Part shown: positions 25,685-33,390 of the stretch, in pieces | How the letters are laid out: each line of letters begins with the position of its first letter | Numbering within the stretch: position 1 is the stretch's first letter | Source: an uncultured Archangium sp. | GTDB taxonomy: Bacteria > Myxococcota > Myxococcia > Myxococcales > Myxococcaceae | Length of the DNA: 64,000 nucleotides | NCBI GenBank assembly: GCA_903905455.1 | Contig: CAIVGN010000098.1 | Location: forward strand, 1 to 64,000 | Direction of reading: 5' to 3' | Position numbers and translations under genes: made by a program | The notes under the pieces: model-generated | What the model saw: the letters and a program-made list of their open reading frames with translations, nothing else | Told to the model about the DNA's origin: nothing | Databases searched by the model: none

Positions 25685-26832
25685 AGACCCGTCGCAACGC
25701 CCGTGGCGCCGCTGCCGTCGAGATGGCCATCACCATGGTGGTGCTCATCCCCCTCATCTTCTTCGCGCTGTTCCTCGAAGACTTCGTCTACTACCGGCTC
25801 AATGGCCAGGAGCCACTCATCGCGGCGGCCTGGGACCACGTCACGCCCGACTACATGACGACGGCTCCCGACGTCGGCGGCATGAACCGACTCCAGTACT
25901 GCGATCACACCGCAGCCTACGACAGCTACCAGCAGCAGTTCGACTGCGATGGACCGAGTGGTGGTGCGACCGCGGGCGGCGGCTACAGCGTCACCGGTGC
26001 AGGTGGCAAGCTCGGCCACCACCACGCCACCGGCGCGCACCAGTGCTGGCTGGGCGGCGGTCAGCAAATCGAATGCTCCATCGACAAGAGCGGCGGCATG
26101 GAGATCGTGGCCGGCGACGCCATGACCGGCTTCTTCGCTTCGGATTGGAACCGCGGCGGCATCGCCAACTGCAGTGCCCAATTGAACGTCTTCAACTGGA
26201 TCATCCCCCAGGGCATCAGCCAGGGCGGTGGGTGGCTGTGGAGCAAGAAGAAGCTCACCAACCACACCCAGTACGGAAAGAAGGGCGGCGGCAGCCGCGC
26301 GGGCGAGAAGGGCTGGTCGGACGAATACTCCCTCGCCGATGCGCACACGGACGGCGAGGGGATCCAGGCCTCCGACTACCAGGAGACCCACGGCGAGGAC
26401 GACACGGGCAGTTGGCTGCTCTCGATGGAGAAGCACGCGATGCTCGTCGACCCCTGGGCGCTGACCCACATCGATCCGGTCAAGCCGCTGACCGATGCGC
26501 TGCTCGCCAACGCGAGTCCCCCCGGCTCGGTGGCGCCCGGCATCGACTTCCCGTTCAACCCGCTGCTGGCCCGCACCGGCTACTACTACACCAAGTACGG
26601 CAAGACCCCGGCCGCCGACGCCATGCAGTGGAACTCCGACATGAGCGACTTCCTGAGCTCCGGCTCCCGCAAGGATGGCACCGGCGACAACCTCAAGTCG
26701 GTGCCGGTGATGTGGGTGCCCGAGAAGACGCGGCCCGGGTACTCGGGTGGCTACGCGTCGGGCTACCAAGACTCCCGCGCGCAGGCGGCCAACCGTCCCA
26801 ACGAGTTCCCCAAGGTGTGGGGGCCGCAGTAG
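25681..26832 (+). CDS. TadE-like pseudopilin (Tad-like module 1, third gene)
   Basis: A 383-residue protein starting MKTRRNARGAAAVEMAI with a hydrophobic helix at about 14-36, the TadE pattern. The mature part is Gly/Tyr/Trp-rich with several Cys (CDHTAAY, FDCDGPSG, ANCSAQ), suggesting periplasmic disulfides. Paralogous in position and N-terminus to the gene at 44888, though the mature part differs strongly. It begins with GTG at 25681, overlapping the previous stop. Confidence 0.82.
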   Translation: MKTRRNARGAAAVEMAITMVVLIPLIFFALFLEDFVYYRLNGQEPLIAAAWDHVTPDYMTTAPDVGGMNRLQYCDHTAAYDSYQQQFDCDGPSGGATAGGGYSVTGAGGKLGHHHATGAHQCWLGGGQQIECSIDKSGGMEIVAGDAMTGFFASDWNRGGIANCSAQLNVFNWIIPQGISQGGGWLWSKKKLTNHTQYGKKGGGSRAGEKGWSDEYSLADAHTDGEGIQASDYQETHGEDDTGSWLLSMEKHAMLVDPWALTHIDPVKPLTDALLANASPPGSVAPGIDFPFNPLLARTGYYYTKYGKTPAADAMQWNSDMSDFLSSGSRKDGTGDNLKSVPVMWVPEKTRPGYSGGYASGYQDSRAQAANRPNEFPKVWGPQ

Positions 26833-26840
26833 GCACCGCC

Positions 26841-27701
26841 GTGGCCACTCCCTTGAAACGTGGTTGGTCGTTCGCGCGCATCTTGCTCGTGACCGCCGTC
26901 GTAGGGACGGTGGCCGGGACGCTGCTGGGCACCTTCGTGGCGCCGCCGGAAGAGCCGGAGGTCGTCGCGGAGCGGGAGGTGGCGCGCCTGATGCCCCGCC
27001 AGGCCCCGGCCGAGTCGGGCGACGAGATGGCTCCGGACCCCGCTTCGTTGTCAGGCATCCCCCCATACCCGGGCGTGTACCCCCGGCGACTCGCGCGGCA
27101 GGCCACGGCCCAGGGAGGCCCGATGTCGATCTCGTGGTTCACCACCGAGGCCCCCACGGGCGACGTGCTCGATTTCTACGAGCGTGCCTTCCGGGCCGAC
27201 GGCCGGCGCCCCTTCAAGCAGCGCCGGGGGCCCGACATGGGCTACGTGGCGTGGCTCGACGCGCACAACGACGGGGGCCTCGGGGCGGGCGTGCTGCACA
27301 TGGTCTCGGCGATGAAGCAGTTCAGCCAGACGGTGGTACTGATCTCGGCCTCCCGTCCCGACATGGCGATGAACTCGTCGCCCAAGCTCCCCGAGGGGCT
27401 GGAGCTGCCTCCCTCGAGCACCGAGCCCCAGGTGGTCGAGATGGGTGAGTCGGCGCTCGCCAACCGCATCGTCTATGCGCGGTCGATGAATGTCAGCCCT
27501 GCTGAAGTGGTCGAGTTCTTCGTGCGACAATTCAAGGAGCGCGGGTTCGAGGTCGCCGATCAGAACGAGACCCCGCTCCAGGCCGGGGTGACCGGCAAGA
27601 AGGGCGCGACCGCGGTGGTCGTCGTCGCCAGGGCAGAAGGCAATCACTCGTCGGTCGTGATCACCTACGATCGACAAATGCAGGAAGGTGTCTCTCCATG
27701 A
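26841..27701 (+). CDS. Single-pass exported protein of Tad-like module 1 (unknown family)
   Basis: A 286-residue protein from a GTG at 26841. It has a basic head, one membrane segment (about residues 10-31, ARILLVTAVVGTVAGTLLGTF) and a periplasmic region containing two alpha/beta repeats. Each repeat carries a signature like PTGDVLDFYERAFRADG or SPAEVVEFFVRQFKERG. The second resembles EAEVIDFYRAVLPSGGW in the gene at 45805, so the two are paralogues closing each module. The function is unknown. The stop overlaps the ATG of the Cys-rich gene. Confidence 0.78.
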   Translation: MATPLKRGWSFARILLVTAVVGTVAGTLLGTFVAPPEEPEVVAEREVARLMPRQAPAESGDEMAPDPASLSGIPPYPGVYPRRLARQATAQGGPMSISWFTTEAPTGDVLDFYERAFRADGRRPFKQRRGPDMGYVAWLDAHNDGGLGAGVLHMVSAMKQFSQTVVLISASRPDMAMNSSPKLPEGLELPPSSTEPQVVEMGESALANRIVYARSMNVSPAEVVEFFVRQFKERGFEVADQNETPLQAGVTGKKGATAVVVVARAEGNHSSVVITYDRQMQEGVSP

Positions 27702-27919
27702 AATGGCTCTTGTTGGCGTTGATGTTCGTCCCCGGTGCGGCTTTCGCGGGCGGGGCGTGTGAAGCGACCTGCGCGGACACGGTCAAGCAGTGCAAGGACA
27801 TGTGCAAGACGGCGTTGAAGAAGGACTCAGCGGACAAGATTTCGTTCTGCCAGGACAAGTGCAAGGAGTTCGAAAATGAGTGCAAGAAAGACTGCGAAGC
27901 CGACAAGAAGAGCCGCTGA
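27698..27919 (+). CDS. Small secreted tandem twin-CX3C protein
   Basis: A 73-residue protein. Residues 1-18 are a clear signal peptide (MKWLLLALMFVPGAAFAG). The mature part contains eight cysteines in a strict pattern, CX3C-X6-CX3C, then 14 residues, then CX3C-X6-CX3C. Known: twin CX3C or CX9C proteins fold as helical hairpins stapled by disulfides. Here two such units are in tandem, and the sequence is Lys/Asp/Glu-rich. I do not recognise a named bacterial family. Its ATG overlaps the stop of the upstream module gene, and its 3' end overlaps the Flp-like gene by 44 bases. Confidence 0.8.
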   Translation: MKWLLLALMFVPGAAFAGGACEATCADTVKQCKDMCKTALKKDSADKISFCQDKCKEFENECKKDCEADKKSR

Positions 27920-28088
27920 GCTCCTCCGCGGCCCGCGTGGGCAGGCGATGGTCGAATACAGCGTCGTCACCCACTTCCTGCTGCTCGGTGGCGGCCTCGG
28001 CCTCATGCCGGTGATGGGCAAGCTCTTCGAGGCCTTCACCAAGTTCTACGAGAGCGTGTTCTTCGTGCTCAGCTCCGGCGCGATCTGA
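27876..28088 (+). CDS. Flp-like / TadE-like mini-pilin
   Basis: A 70-residue protein with a basic head (residues 1-21), then GQAMVEYSVVTHFLLLGG, which has the Glu at the +5-like position and the Tyr typical of type IVb Flp pilins. A hydrophobic helix and a short C-terminal tail end it. Flp pilins are the main subunits of Tad pili; this one is closest to that type but could be a minor pilin. The start lies 44 bases inside the twin-CX3C gene, in another frame, an unusual overlap. It is the last gene of module 1. Confidence 0.75.
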   Translation: MSARKTAKPTRRAAELLRGPRGQAMVEYSVVTHFLLLGGGLGLMPVMGKLFEAFTKFYESVFFVLSSGAI

Positions 28089-28109
28089 CGCCCTCGAAGT
28101 CCTTGGGGG

Positions 28110-28138
28110 GCGCGCGGCTTCGTGGCTATACCGCGCGC
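28110..28138 (+). other. GC-rich hairpin abutting the next start codon
   Basis: GCGCGCGG and CCGCGCGC form an 8-base-pair stem with a 13-base loop. The stem ends two bases before the ATG at 28141, in place of a ribosome binding site. There is no U-run. It may attenuate or terminate transcription from module 1, or hide the start of the following gene. Confidence 0.45.
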
Positions 28139-28140
28139 TC

Positions 28141-28854
28141 ATGGAAACGCCTCCTGGAGCGCCGAAGCAGCGATCGCCGTGGGTCTACGTACTCATCGGC
28201 TGCGGTGGCCTCGCCGGGCTGATCTGCCTCGGCACGGCCATCGCGTTGTTTGGCCTGGGCAAGGCCGTCAAGGACATCGGCGACGGGGTCAACGACCCGA
28301 AGGAGCGCCAGGCCAACGCGCTCAAGCAGCTCGGCGGCATCCCCGAGGGGTACAGCGTGGTCGCCAGCCTCAGCATCTTCGGGCTGATGCAGACCACCGT
28401 CCTCACGGACCGCGAGGCGCTGGCGGACGGCGGCTTCGCGATGACCGCCGACGGTCACACGTTCACGTACTTCCGCATCGTCGCCAACGACAACAACAAG
28501 AAGGCGCGCGACTTCTTCAGCGGCAAGGACACCGACCCCAACACGCTCTCGCAGAGCGGCATCAACATCGACGCCAAGGACATCGTGAAGCGCGGGCAGC
28601 TCACGATCGACGGCCGCAAGCTCTCGTGGGTCGCTTCTCGCGGGAAGCTCGACACCGGGGGCAACGGCAGCGCCGAGGGGCTCAACAACGCCATCCTCTT
28701 CGAGTGCCCGGGCGACGCGCTGCAGGTGGGCATCTGGAGCCAGTCCGACCCGGCGCCCGAGAAGACCGCCGAGCAGCTGGAGCTCGCGGGCACGGTCGCG
28801 GACGAGGCCGAGATGGCGCGCTTCCTCAAGCCGATGAACCCCTGCGGCAAGTAA
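28141..28854 (+). CDS. Single-pass membrane protein of unknown function
   Basis: A 237-residue protein. A Pro-rich head (METPPGAPKQRSP) is followed by one hydrophobic segment (about residues 14-42, YVLIGCGGLAGLICLGTAIALFG), and then a soluble domain with GIPEGYSVVASLSIFGLMQT and SWVASRGKLD. I do not recognise a family; a periplasmic sensor-like beta domain is a guess. No ribosome binding site precedes the ATG; a strong hairpin sits there instead. The next gene starts 9 bases after its stop. Confidence 0.7.
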   Translation: METPPGAPKQRSPWVYVLIGCGGLAGLICLGTAIALFGLGKAVKDIGDGVNDPKERQANALKQLGGIPEGYSVVASLSIFGLMQTTVLTDREALADGGFAMTADGHTFTYFRIVANDNNKKARDFFSGKDTDPNTLSQSGINIDAKDIVKRGQLTIDGRKLSWVASRGKLDTGGNGSAEGLNNAILFECPGDALQVGIWSQSDPAPEKTAEQLELAGTVADEAEMARFLKPMNPCGK

Positions 28855-28863
28855 GGTTCCCTC

Positions 28864-30543
28864 ATGCTCCAGGTCCTGGTTGCTGCGCTCCTCGCCGTCG
28901 CTGACGGTGGGGTGGGTGAAGAGGTCGCGACCGAAGTTCCGGTGCCCGTGGAGGTCGACGCCGGGCTGCCGGGAGACGCGCCGCTGGTGCTGCCGCCGCC
29001 GGTGATGGTCGCAGCGGAGCCCGAGCGCCGTGACGGCAAGCCGGACTTCGTCAAGGGCGAGCTCTCGGTGTACCTGGGCAGCGATCGGCTCACGGTGAAG
29101 AACACGCGCATCGGCGTGTCGGCCGGCCTCGAGCGCTTCGAGGACGCCTACTACGCGCTGATCGAGCCCCTGGTCGACCTGCGCTTCCTCGACGGCAAGC
29201 TGGGCATCGGCGTGGGCGTGCCGCTGCGCCTCGAGTTGGTGAACTTCGCGACCAACCCCGCGACCGGCTCGCCGTACCTCATCGATCGCATCGGCCGCTT
29301 CCGCGTCGAGGACTACGACTCGGTTCACGACTTCGGGCGCATCCTCAAATACGTGACCTACGGGCGGAAGGAGGACCAGATCTACGTGAGCGCCGGCCAG
29401 CGCTACGCGTCGTCGGTCGGCCACGGCGCCATCACCCGCCGCTACTCGCCGAGCATCGACATCGACTACCCGCGGGCCTCGGCCCAGGTCGACATGTACA
29501 ACGACTACGCGGGCTTCGAGTTGATGACCAACGACCTGCTGGAATGGAACCAGCTCTCGGGCATCGCCTTCCTCAAGCCGCTGTCGTTCTTCAAGCCGAA
29601 GAACCTGCTGGCGAAGACCTTCTCGCTCGGCGTCTCTGGTGGCCTCGACTGGAAGGCCCCGTGGACCCTGTCCGACGTGCCCGGCGAGCGCGTGGTCGCC
29701 GCCACCAACCGGCTCGCGGTCACCTCGCTGCGCCCGGCTCGCCTGGTGGGCGTCGACGCCGAGGTCAAGGTGTTCAAGAACGACAGCGTCGACCTCAAGC
29801 CCTACGTCGACTACTCGATGCTCCTCGACGGCGACTCGGGCTTCACCGCGGGGTTCCTCGGGCGCTTCAACGTGGGCGACAAGACCGTGCACGCGTTCCG
29901 GGTGGTGGCCGAGGCGCGCTTCCTCGGGAACCGCTACGCGCCCAGCTACTTCGACACGTTCTACGAGATCGACCGCATGGCATACCTGAACACCGACTTC
30001 CGCGCGGCCGGGTCGCCGACGGCCCTCTACATTCCCAAGCACCAGTACGTGCTCGAGCGGGGCCTGGGGCAGCGCTTCGGGTACTACCTCGAGGCCAGCT
30101 GGGGCATCCGCGACGCCATCGCGCTCACCTTCGCCTTCGAGGGGACGAGCAACGCGCTGGCCAAGAACTTCGTGGCCCACCTCGAGGTGCCGGTGCTCAG
30201 CTTCTTCCAGCTCTTCGGCAGCTACTACCTGCGCGGCGTCGAGTCGTTCTCGGAGCTGACCACGGTGGACCCCAACCAGGGCGTCATCGGCCTGTTCGGC
30301 CTCAAGTCCGTCGCGTTCGCCGGCGCCCGGTTGCGGGTGCTGCCCTTCCTGTTCATCAACGCGCGCGTCTACAAGACCTTCCGGGTGAACAAGCCGCTCG
30401 AGCGCTACGACAACCAGTTCGGCTTCGCGGTGGATCTCGAGATTGGCTACGAGTTCCGCAAGACGCAGCCCGCGCCGCCCCCGAAGGACGACCTGCCCAC
30501 GCCGGCTCAGGGCGCCGCGTTGTCCGGCAGCGCCATGCGCTGA
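28864..30543 (+). CDS. Probable outer-membrane beta-barrel protein
   Basis: A 559-residue protein with an N-terminal hydrophobic leader (about 1-14) and an acidic, Pro-rich stretch (15-60). The rest is dominated by alternating hydrophobic and aromatic strands (for example AYYALIEPLVDLRF, FGYYLEASWGIRDAIALTFAF, FLFINARVYKTFRV), typical of porin-like barrels. The very C-terminus is a Pro-rich tail rather than the usual terminal aromatic. It probably lies in the outer membrane; transport or scaffold roles are unknown. Its last 37 bases overlap the convergent transporter gene. Confidence 0.75.
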   Translation: MLQVLVAALLAVADGGVGEEVATEVPVPVEVDAGLPGDAPLVLPPPVMVAAEPERRDGKPDFVKGELSVYLGSDRLTVKNTRIGVSAGLERFEDAYYALIEPLVDLRFLDGKLGIGVGVPLRLELVNFATNPATGSPYLIDRIGRFRVEDYDSVHDFGRILKYVTYGRKEDQIYVSAGQRYASSVGHGAITRRYSPSIDIDYPRASAQVDMYNDYAGFELMTNDLLEWNQLSGIAFLKPLSFFKPKNLLAKTFSLGVSGGLDWKAPWTLSDVPGERVVAATNRLAVTSLRPARLVGVDAEVKVFKNDSVDLKPYVDYSMLLDGDSGFTAGFLGRFNVGDKTVHAFRVVAEARFLGNRYAPSYFDTFYEIDRMAYLNTDFRAAGSPTALYIPKHQYVLERGLGQRFGYYLEASWGIRDAIALTFAFEGTSNALAKNFVAHLEVPVLSFFQLFGSYYLRGVESFSELTTVDPNQGVIGLFGLKSVAFAGARLRVLPFLFINARVYKTFRVNKPLERYDNQFGFAVDLEIGYEFRKTQPAPPPKDDLPTPAQGAALSGSAMR

Positions 30544-31379
30544 GGCTCGGCCGCGGCCCACGCGCCGGCGGCCACCACCAGCAACACCCCCAGCGCGCTC
30601 CACAGCCCGAAGGCTTCGTGCAGCACCAGCACGCCCAGCAGCGCGGCCGTCAGCGGCTCGAGGTAGGTGAAGACGCCGACCAGCTGCGCACCGATGAGGC
30701 GCAGGCTGACGTTGAAGAGGGCCGCGCCCAGCAGTCCGTTGACCAGGCCCGCGAAGAGGATGATCGCCAGGCCACCGTCGACCGCGACGGGCAGGGCGGC
30801 GCCGCGGAAGAGCACCAGCAACACCGCCGCCGAGAGCACCGAGTGCAGGGAGGTGACGGCGAGCGGGCCGAAGGTGCGGCCGGCGCGACGGCTCCCCAGC
30901 ACCACCAGGGCGTAGAAGATCGCGCTCCCGCCGCCGAGCAGCGCGGTGGTGAGCCACCCGCTGGCGTGGCTGCCGTGGCCCAGCACCAGCCCCAGGCCCG
31001 TCAGCACCAGGGGGCTCGCGAGCAGCGCCCGGCGAGAGCGTGGTTCGTCGAGCACCAGCGGGGCGAGCACCGCGACGAGCGTGGGCGCGAGGTAGTGCGA
31101 GAGCACCGCGACCACCACCGGGCCCCGCTCCAGCGCCGAGAAGTAGAGGACCACGTTGGCCGCGTCGGCGAGGCCCACGAGCAGCAGGGCCGCCACCGCG
31201 CCGCGATCGGCGAAGTCGCTGCGGCGGAAGACGAAGGGCGCCGGGAGCGACATCACCAGGAGGGTGATGAAGCCGATGGCCAGCCCGGAGATCGCCCCGC
31301 CGCGCGTGTAGAGCGGCCAGGTGCCCCAGAGGGTCGCGGCGAGCGCGATGATGCCGATGCCTGTTGCGCGTCTCGTCAC
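30507..31379 (-). CDS. EamA/DMT-family transporter
   Basis: A 290-residue membrane protein with ten predicted membrane segments in two repeated halves (the EamA domain twice). Motifs typical of drug/metabolite transporters, such as LEPLTAALLGVLVLHEA near the C-terminus, are present. Proteins of this family export amino acids, sugars or drugs; the substrate cannot be told from sequence. The start MTRRATG is basic, in line with the positive-inside rule. It is divergent from the YcaO gene with about 53 bases between them, and could serve that locus as an exporter (inference). Confidence 0.88.
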   Translation of the reverse strand: MTRRATGIGIIALAATLWGTWPLYTRGGAISGLAIGFITLLVMSLPAPFVFRRSDFADRGAVAALLLVGLADAANVVLYFSALERGPVVVAVLSHYLAPTLVAVLAPLVLDEPRSRRALLASPLVLTGLGLVLGHGSHASGWLTTALLGGGSAIFYALVVLGSRRAGRTFGPLAVTSLHSVLSAAVLLVLFRGAALPVAVDGGLAIILFAGLVNGLLGAALFNVSLRLIGAQLVGVFTYLEPLTAALLGVLVLHEAFGLWSALGVLLVVAAGAWAAAEPQRMALPDNAAP

Positions 31380-31432
31380 GGGGATCCAAACCTGTCGCGC
31401 GGCACCACGTACCTCAGTTAGAGCGCCGGTGC

Positions 31433-32422
31433 GTGGCGAACCCGGCGAGCCCTCCTTCGAAGCGACTCGCCTCGGCCTTCGGCGTCACCCGGCTCGCGCG
31501 GCTGACCGGGCTCGATCGCCTGGGCTTCGAGGTGGTGGGCGCCGTGCGGCCCTTCGGTCACGTGCTGCAGGTCTCGCAGGGCAAGGGGCGCACGTTGGCC
31601 GCCGCCCAGTGGAGCGCCCTGGGGGAGGCCATCGAATTGTCGGCCGCGGAGTCGCCGGACCTGGGCTCGTTGCGCTTCGGCCCCGCGCCCCAGGGCGCGC
31701 TGTGGGACGTCGACGGGCTCTCGGTGGCCTGGGCCCCCGGGCGCACCCTCGAGGGAAATCGCCCCTGCTGGGTGCCGGCCGAGACCGTCTACTGCCCGCC
31801 CGCGGGGACCTGCTGGTTGGGCCCCTCCATCGCCACCTGGCGCTCGAACGGCCTGGGTGCGCACCCCACCTCGAAGCGCGCGGCCGTGGAGCACGCGGTG
31901 TTGGAGTTGGTGGAGCGCGACGCGCTGGCCCGCACGCTGCCCCGGGGGTGGACGGCGCCGGCGGCGCGGGCGCGGCTGGTGGAACTGCCTCCCTTCGCGC
32001 GCGCGCTGCAGGACCAGGGCATCGCGGCCTTCGCGTTCGACCTCACGCCGCCGGGCGCGGCGCTGCCCCTGGCCGGGGCGCTGCTCTTCGACCTCGAGAG
32101 CGACGTGGTGCCGCTGACCGCGGGCTACGCGTGCCGCCGCTCGTGGGACGACGCCGTGGAGTCCGCGTTGCTGGAGGCGGCCCAGTCGCGGCTGACCGAG
32201 ATCCACGGGGCGCGTGAAGACGTGCTCACCGGGGAACGCGAGGCGGGCCTCACGCTGCTGCGCTCCCTGCAGGGCGCGACCCCCGCCCGGGCGCGGCCGC
32301 GTCGCGAGCGCCGGGCGCTGGGCGCGGTCATCGACGCGGAGATCGCGGTGGTGACGCTCCGCGAGGCCCCCTTCGTGGTGAAGGCCGTGAGCCCCACGAT
32401 GCGCGTCTCGGAGCTCCTGTGA
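31433..32422 (+). CDS. YcaO-family ATP-dependent peptide backbone-activating enzyme
   Basis: YcaO enzymes use ATP to activate peptide amides, giving azolines, thioamides or amidines. This 329-residue protein has the three ATP/Mg motifs in order: ALGEAIELSAAE (62-73), AVEHAVLELVERDA (141-154) and ALLEAAQSRLTEIHGARED (235-253). It lacks the C-terminal PxPxP tail of azoline-forming enzymes and ends RVSELL. TfuA follows with a GTGA overlap, the pairing known from peptide thioamidation. A GTG at 31433 is chosen; an ATG at 31364 in frame would overlap the divergent transporter gene. No E1-like or dehydrogenase gene is present. Confidence 0.88.
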   Translation: MANPASPPSKRLASAFGVTRLARLTGLDRLGFEVVGAVRPFGHVLQVSQGKGRTLAAAQWSALGEAIELSAAESPDLGSLRFGPAPQGALWDVDGLSVAWAPGRTLEGNRPCWVPAETVYCPPAGTCWLGPSIATWRSNGLGAHPTSKRAAVEHAVLELVERDALARTLPRGWTAPAARARLVELPPFARALQDQGIAAFAFDLTPPGAALPLAGALLFDLESDVVPLTAGYACRRSWDDAVESALLEAAQSRLTEIHGAREDVLTGEREAGLTLLRSLQGATPARARPRRERRALGAVIDAEIAVVTLREAPFVVKAVSPTMRVSELL

Positions 32423-33381
32423 TCATCGTCTTCCTCGGCCCCAGCCTTCCGCGCGCAGAGGCCTGTCGACTCCTGACTGCCGACTACCGGCCGCCGGCCC
32501 GGCAGGGAGACGTCTTCAAGGCCATCGAGGCGGCGCCCGAGGCGATCGTCTTGATCGACGGGGTCTTCGAGGCGGCGCCGTCGGTCTGGCACCACGAGCT
32601 CATCGCCGCGCAGACCGCCGGCATTCCCGTCTACGGCGCGTGCAGCATGGGCGCGCTGCGGGCCGCGGAGTTGCCCGGGGTGGTCACGCCGCTGGGGGAG
32701 ATCGCCGGGCGCTTCGTGCGGGGGACGTGGAACGACGACGCGGCCGTGGCGCTGCTGCACGCCGACGAGGCCAACGGCTTCCGGGCGCTCTCGGTGCCGT
32801 GGGTCAACGTCTGGGCGACGGCGCGCGCGGCGCAGCAGGCCGGGGTGTTGAGCGCGCGTCGGGCGCAGCGGCTGTGTGACGTCGCCGAGTCGCTCTTCTA
32901 CCAGTCGCGCACCTGGCGCCGCCTGCTGGACGCGCTGGCGTGGCCCGCGGGGGACCGGGCGCGGTTGGAGCTGTTCCTGCGTGACGGCACGGTGGACCTC
33001 AAGGCCGCCGATGCCCGGCTGTGTCTCGCGGCCGTGGCCAGGGCGAAGCCCGCGCGTCGCGCGCCGCGCGCCAGCCGGCTGTCCTCGTTCGTGCGCCGCA
33101 CCCGAATGCCCAGCGGGGACGACGTGGGGGCCGACCCCGGCGTGCGGACGTTGCTCTTCGCAGAGTTTGCGCGTCACGCGGGGCTGACGCCGGACCCGGA
33201 GCGGGTGGCGGCGTGGCGCGATCAGCTCACCGTCGCGGCCGCCGACGTGCGCGAGGGCTGGGCCGAGGCGCTGGCGCTCGAGGAGCTGGTCCTCTCGGCG
33301 CCCGAGCGCTTCGTGCCCGACGGCCCTTCCCGTCGCGAGGGTGCGGCGTTGAGTCGCGCACTGGCACCACGCCGGCGTTAG
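32419..33381 (+). CDS. TfuA-like protein (YcaO partner)
   Basis: A 320-residue protein starting with GTG at 32419, overlapping the YcaO stop. The TfuA domain covers about residues 1-130, with IVFLGPSLPRAEA, YRPPARQGDVFKAI, LIDGVF, PSVWHHEL and ACSMGALRAAEL. The C-terminal half is Arg-rich and helical. Known: TfuA is needed with YcaO for trifolitoxin production and for thioamide formation in methyl-CoM reductase, where it is thought to deliver sulfur. That makes thioamidation the likely chemistry here; the target is unknown. The next gene starts 9 bases later. Confidence 0.85.
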   Translation: MIIVFLGPSLPRAEACRLLTADYRPPARQGDVFKAIEAAPEAIVLIDGVFEAAPSVWHHELIAAQTAGIPVYGACSMGALRAAELPGVVTPLGEIAGRFVRGTWNDDAAVALLHADEANGFRALSVPWVNVWATARAAQQAGVLSARRAQRLCDVAESLFYQSRTWRRLLDALAWPAGDRARLELFLRDGTVDLKAADARLCLAAVARAKPARRAPRASRLSSFVRRTRMPSGDDVGADPGVRTLLFAEFARHAGLTPDPERVAAWRDQLTVAAADVREGWAEALALEELVLSAPERFVPDGPSRREGAALSRALAPRRR

Positions 33382-33390
33382 GCTCGTGCG

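Noticed and set aside
28126-31389. A 1087-codon minus-strand open frame covering the outer-membrane protein region
   Set aside because: It contains a frame of the real DMT transporter gene strand region but reads in the wrong frame, and its product is low-complexity Arg/Gly/Glu/Val.
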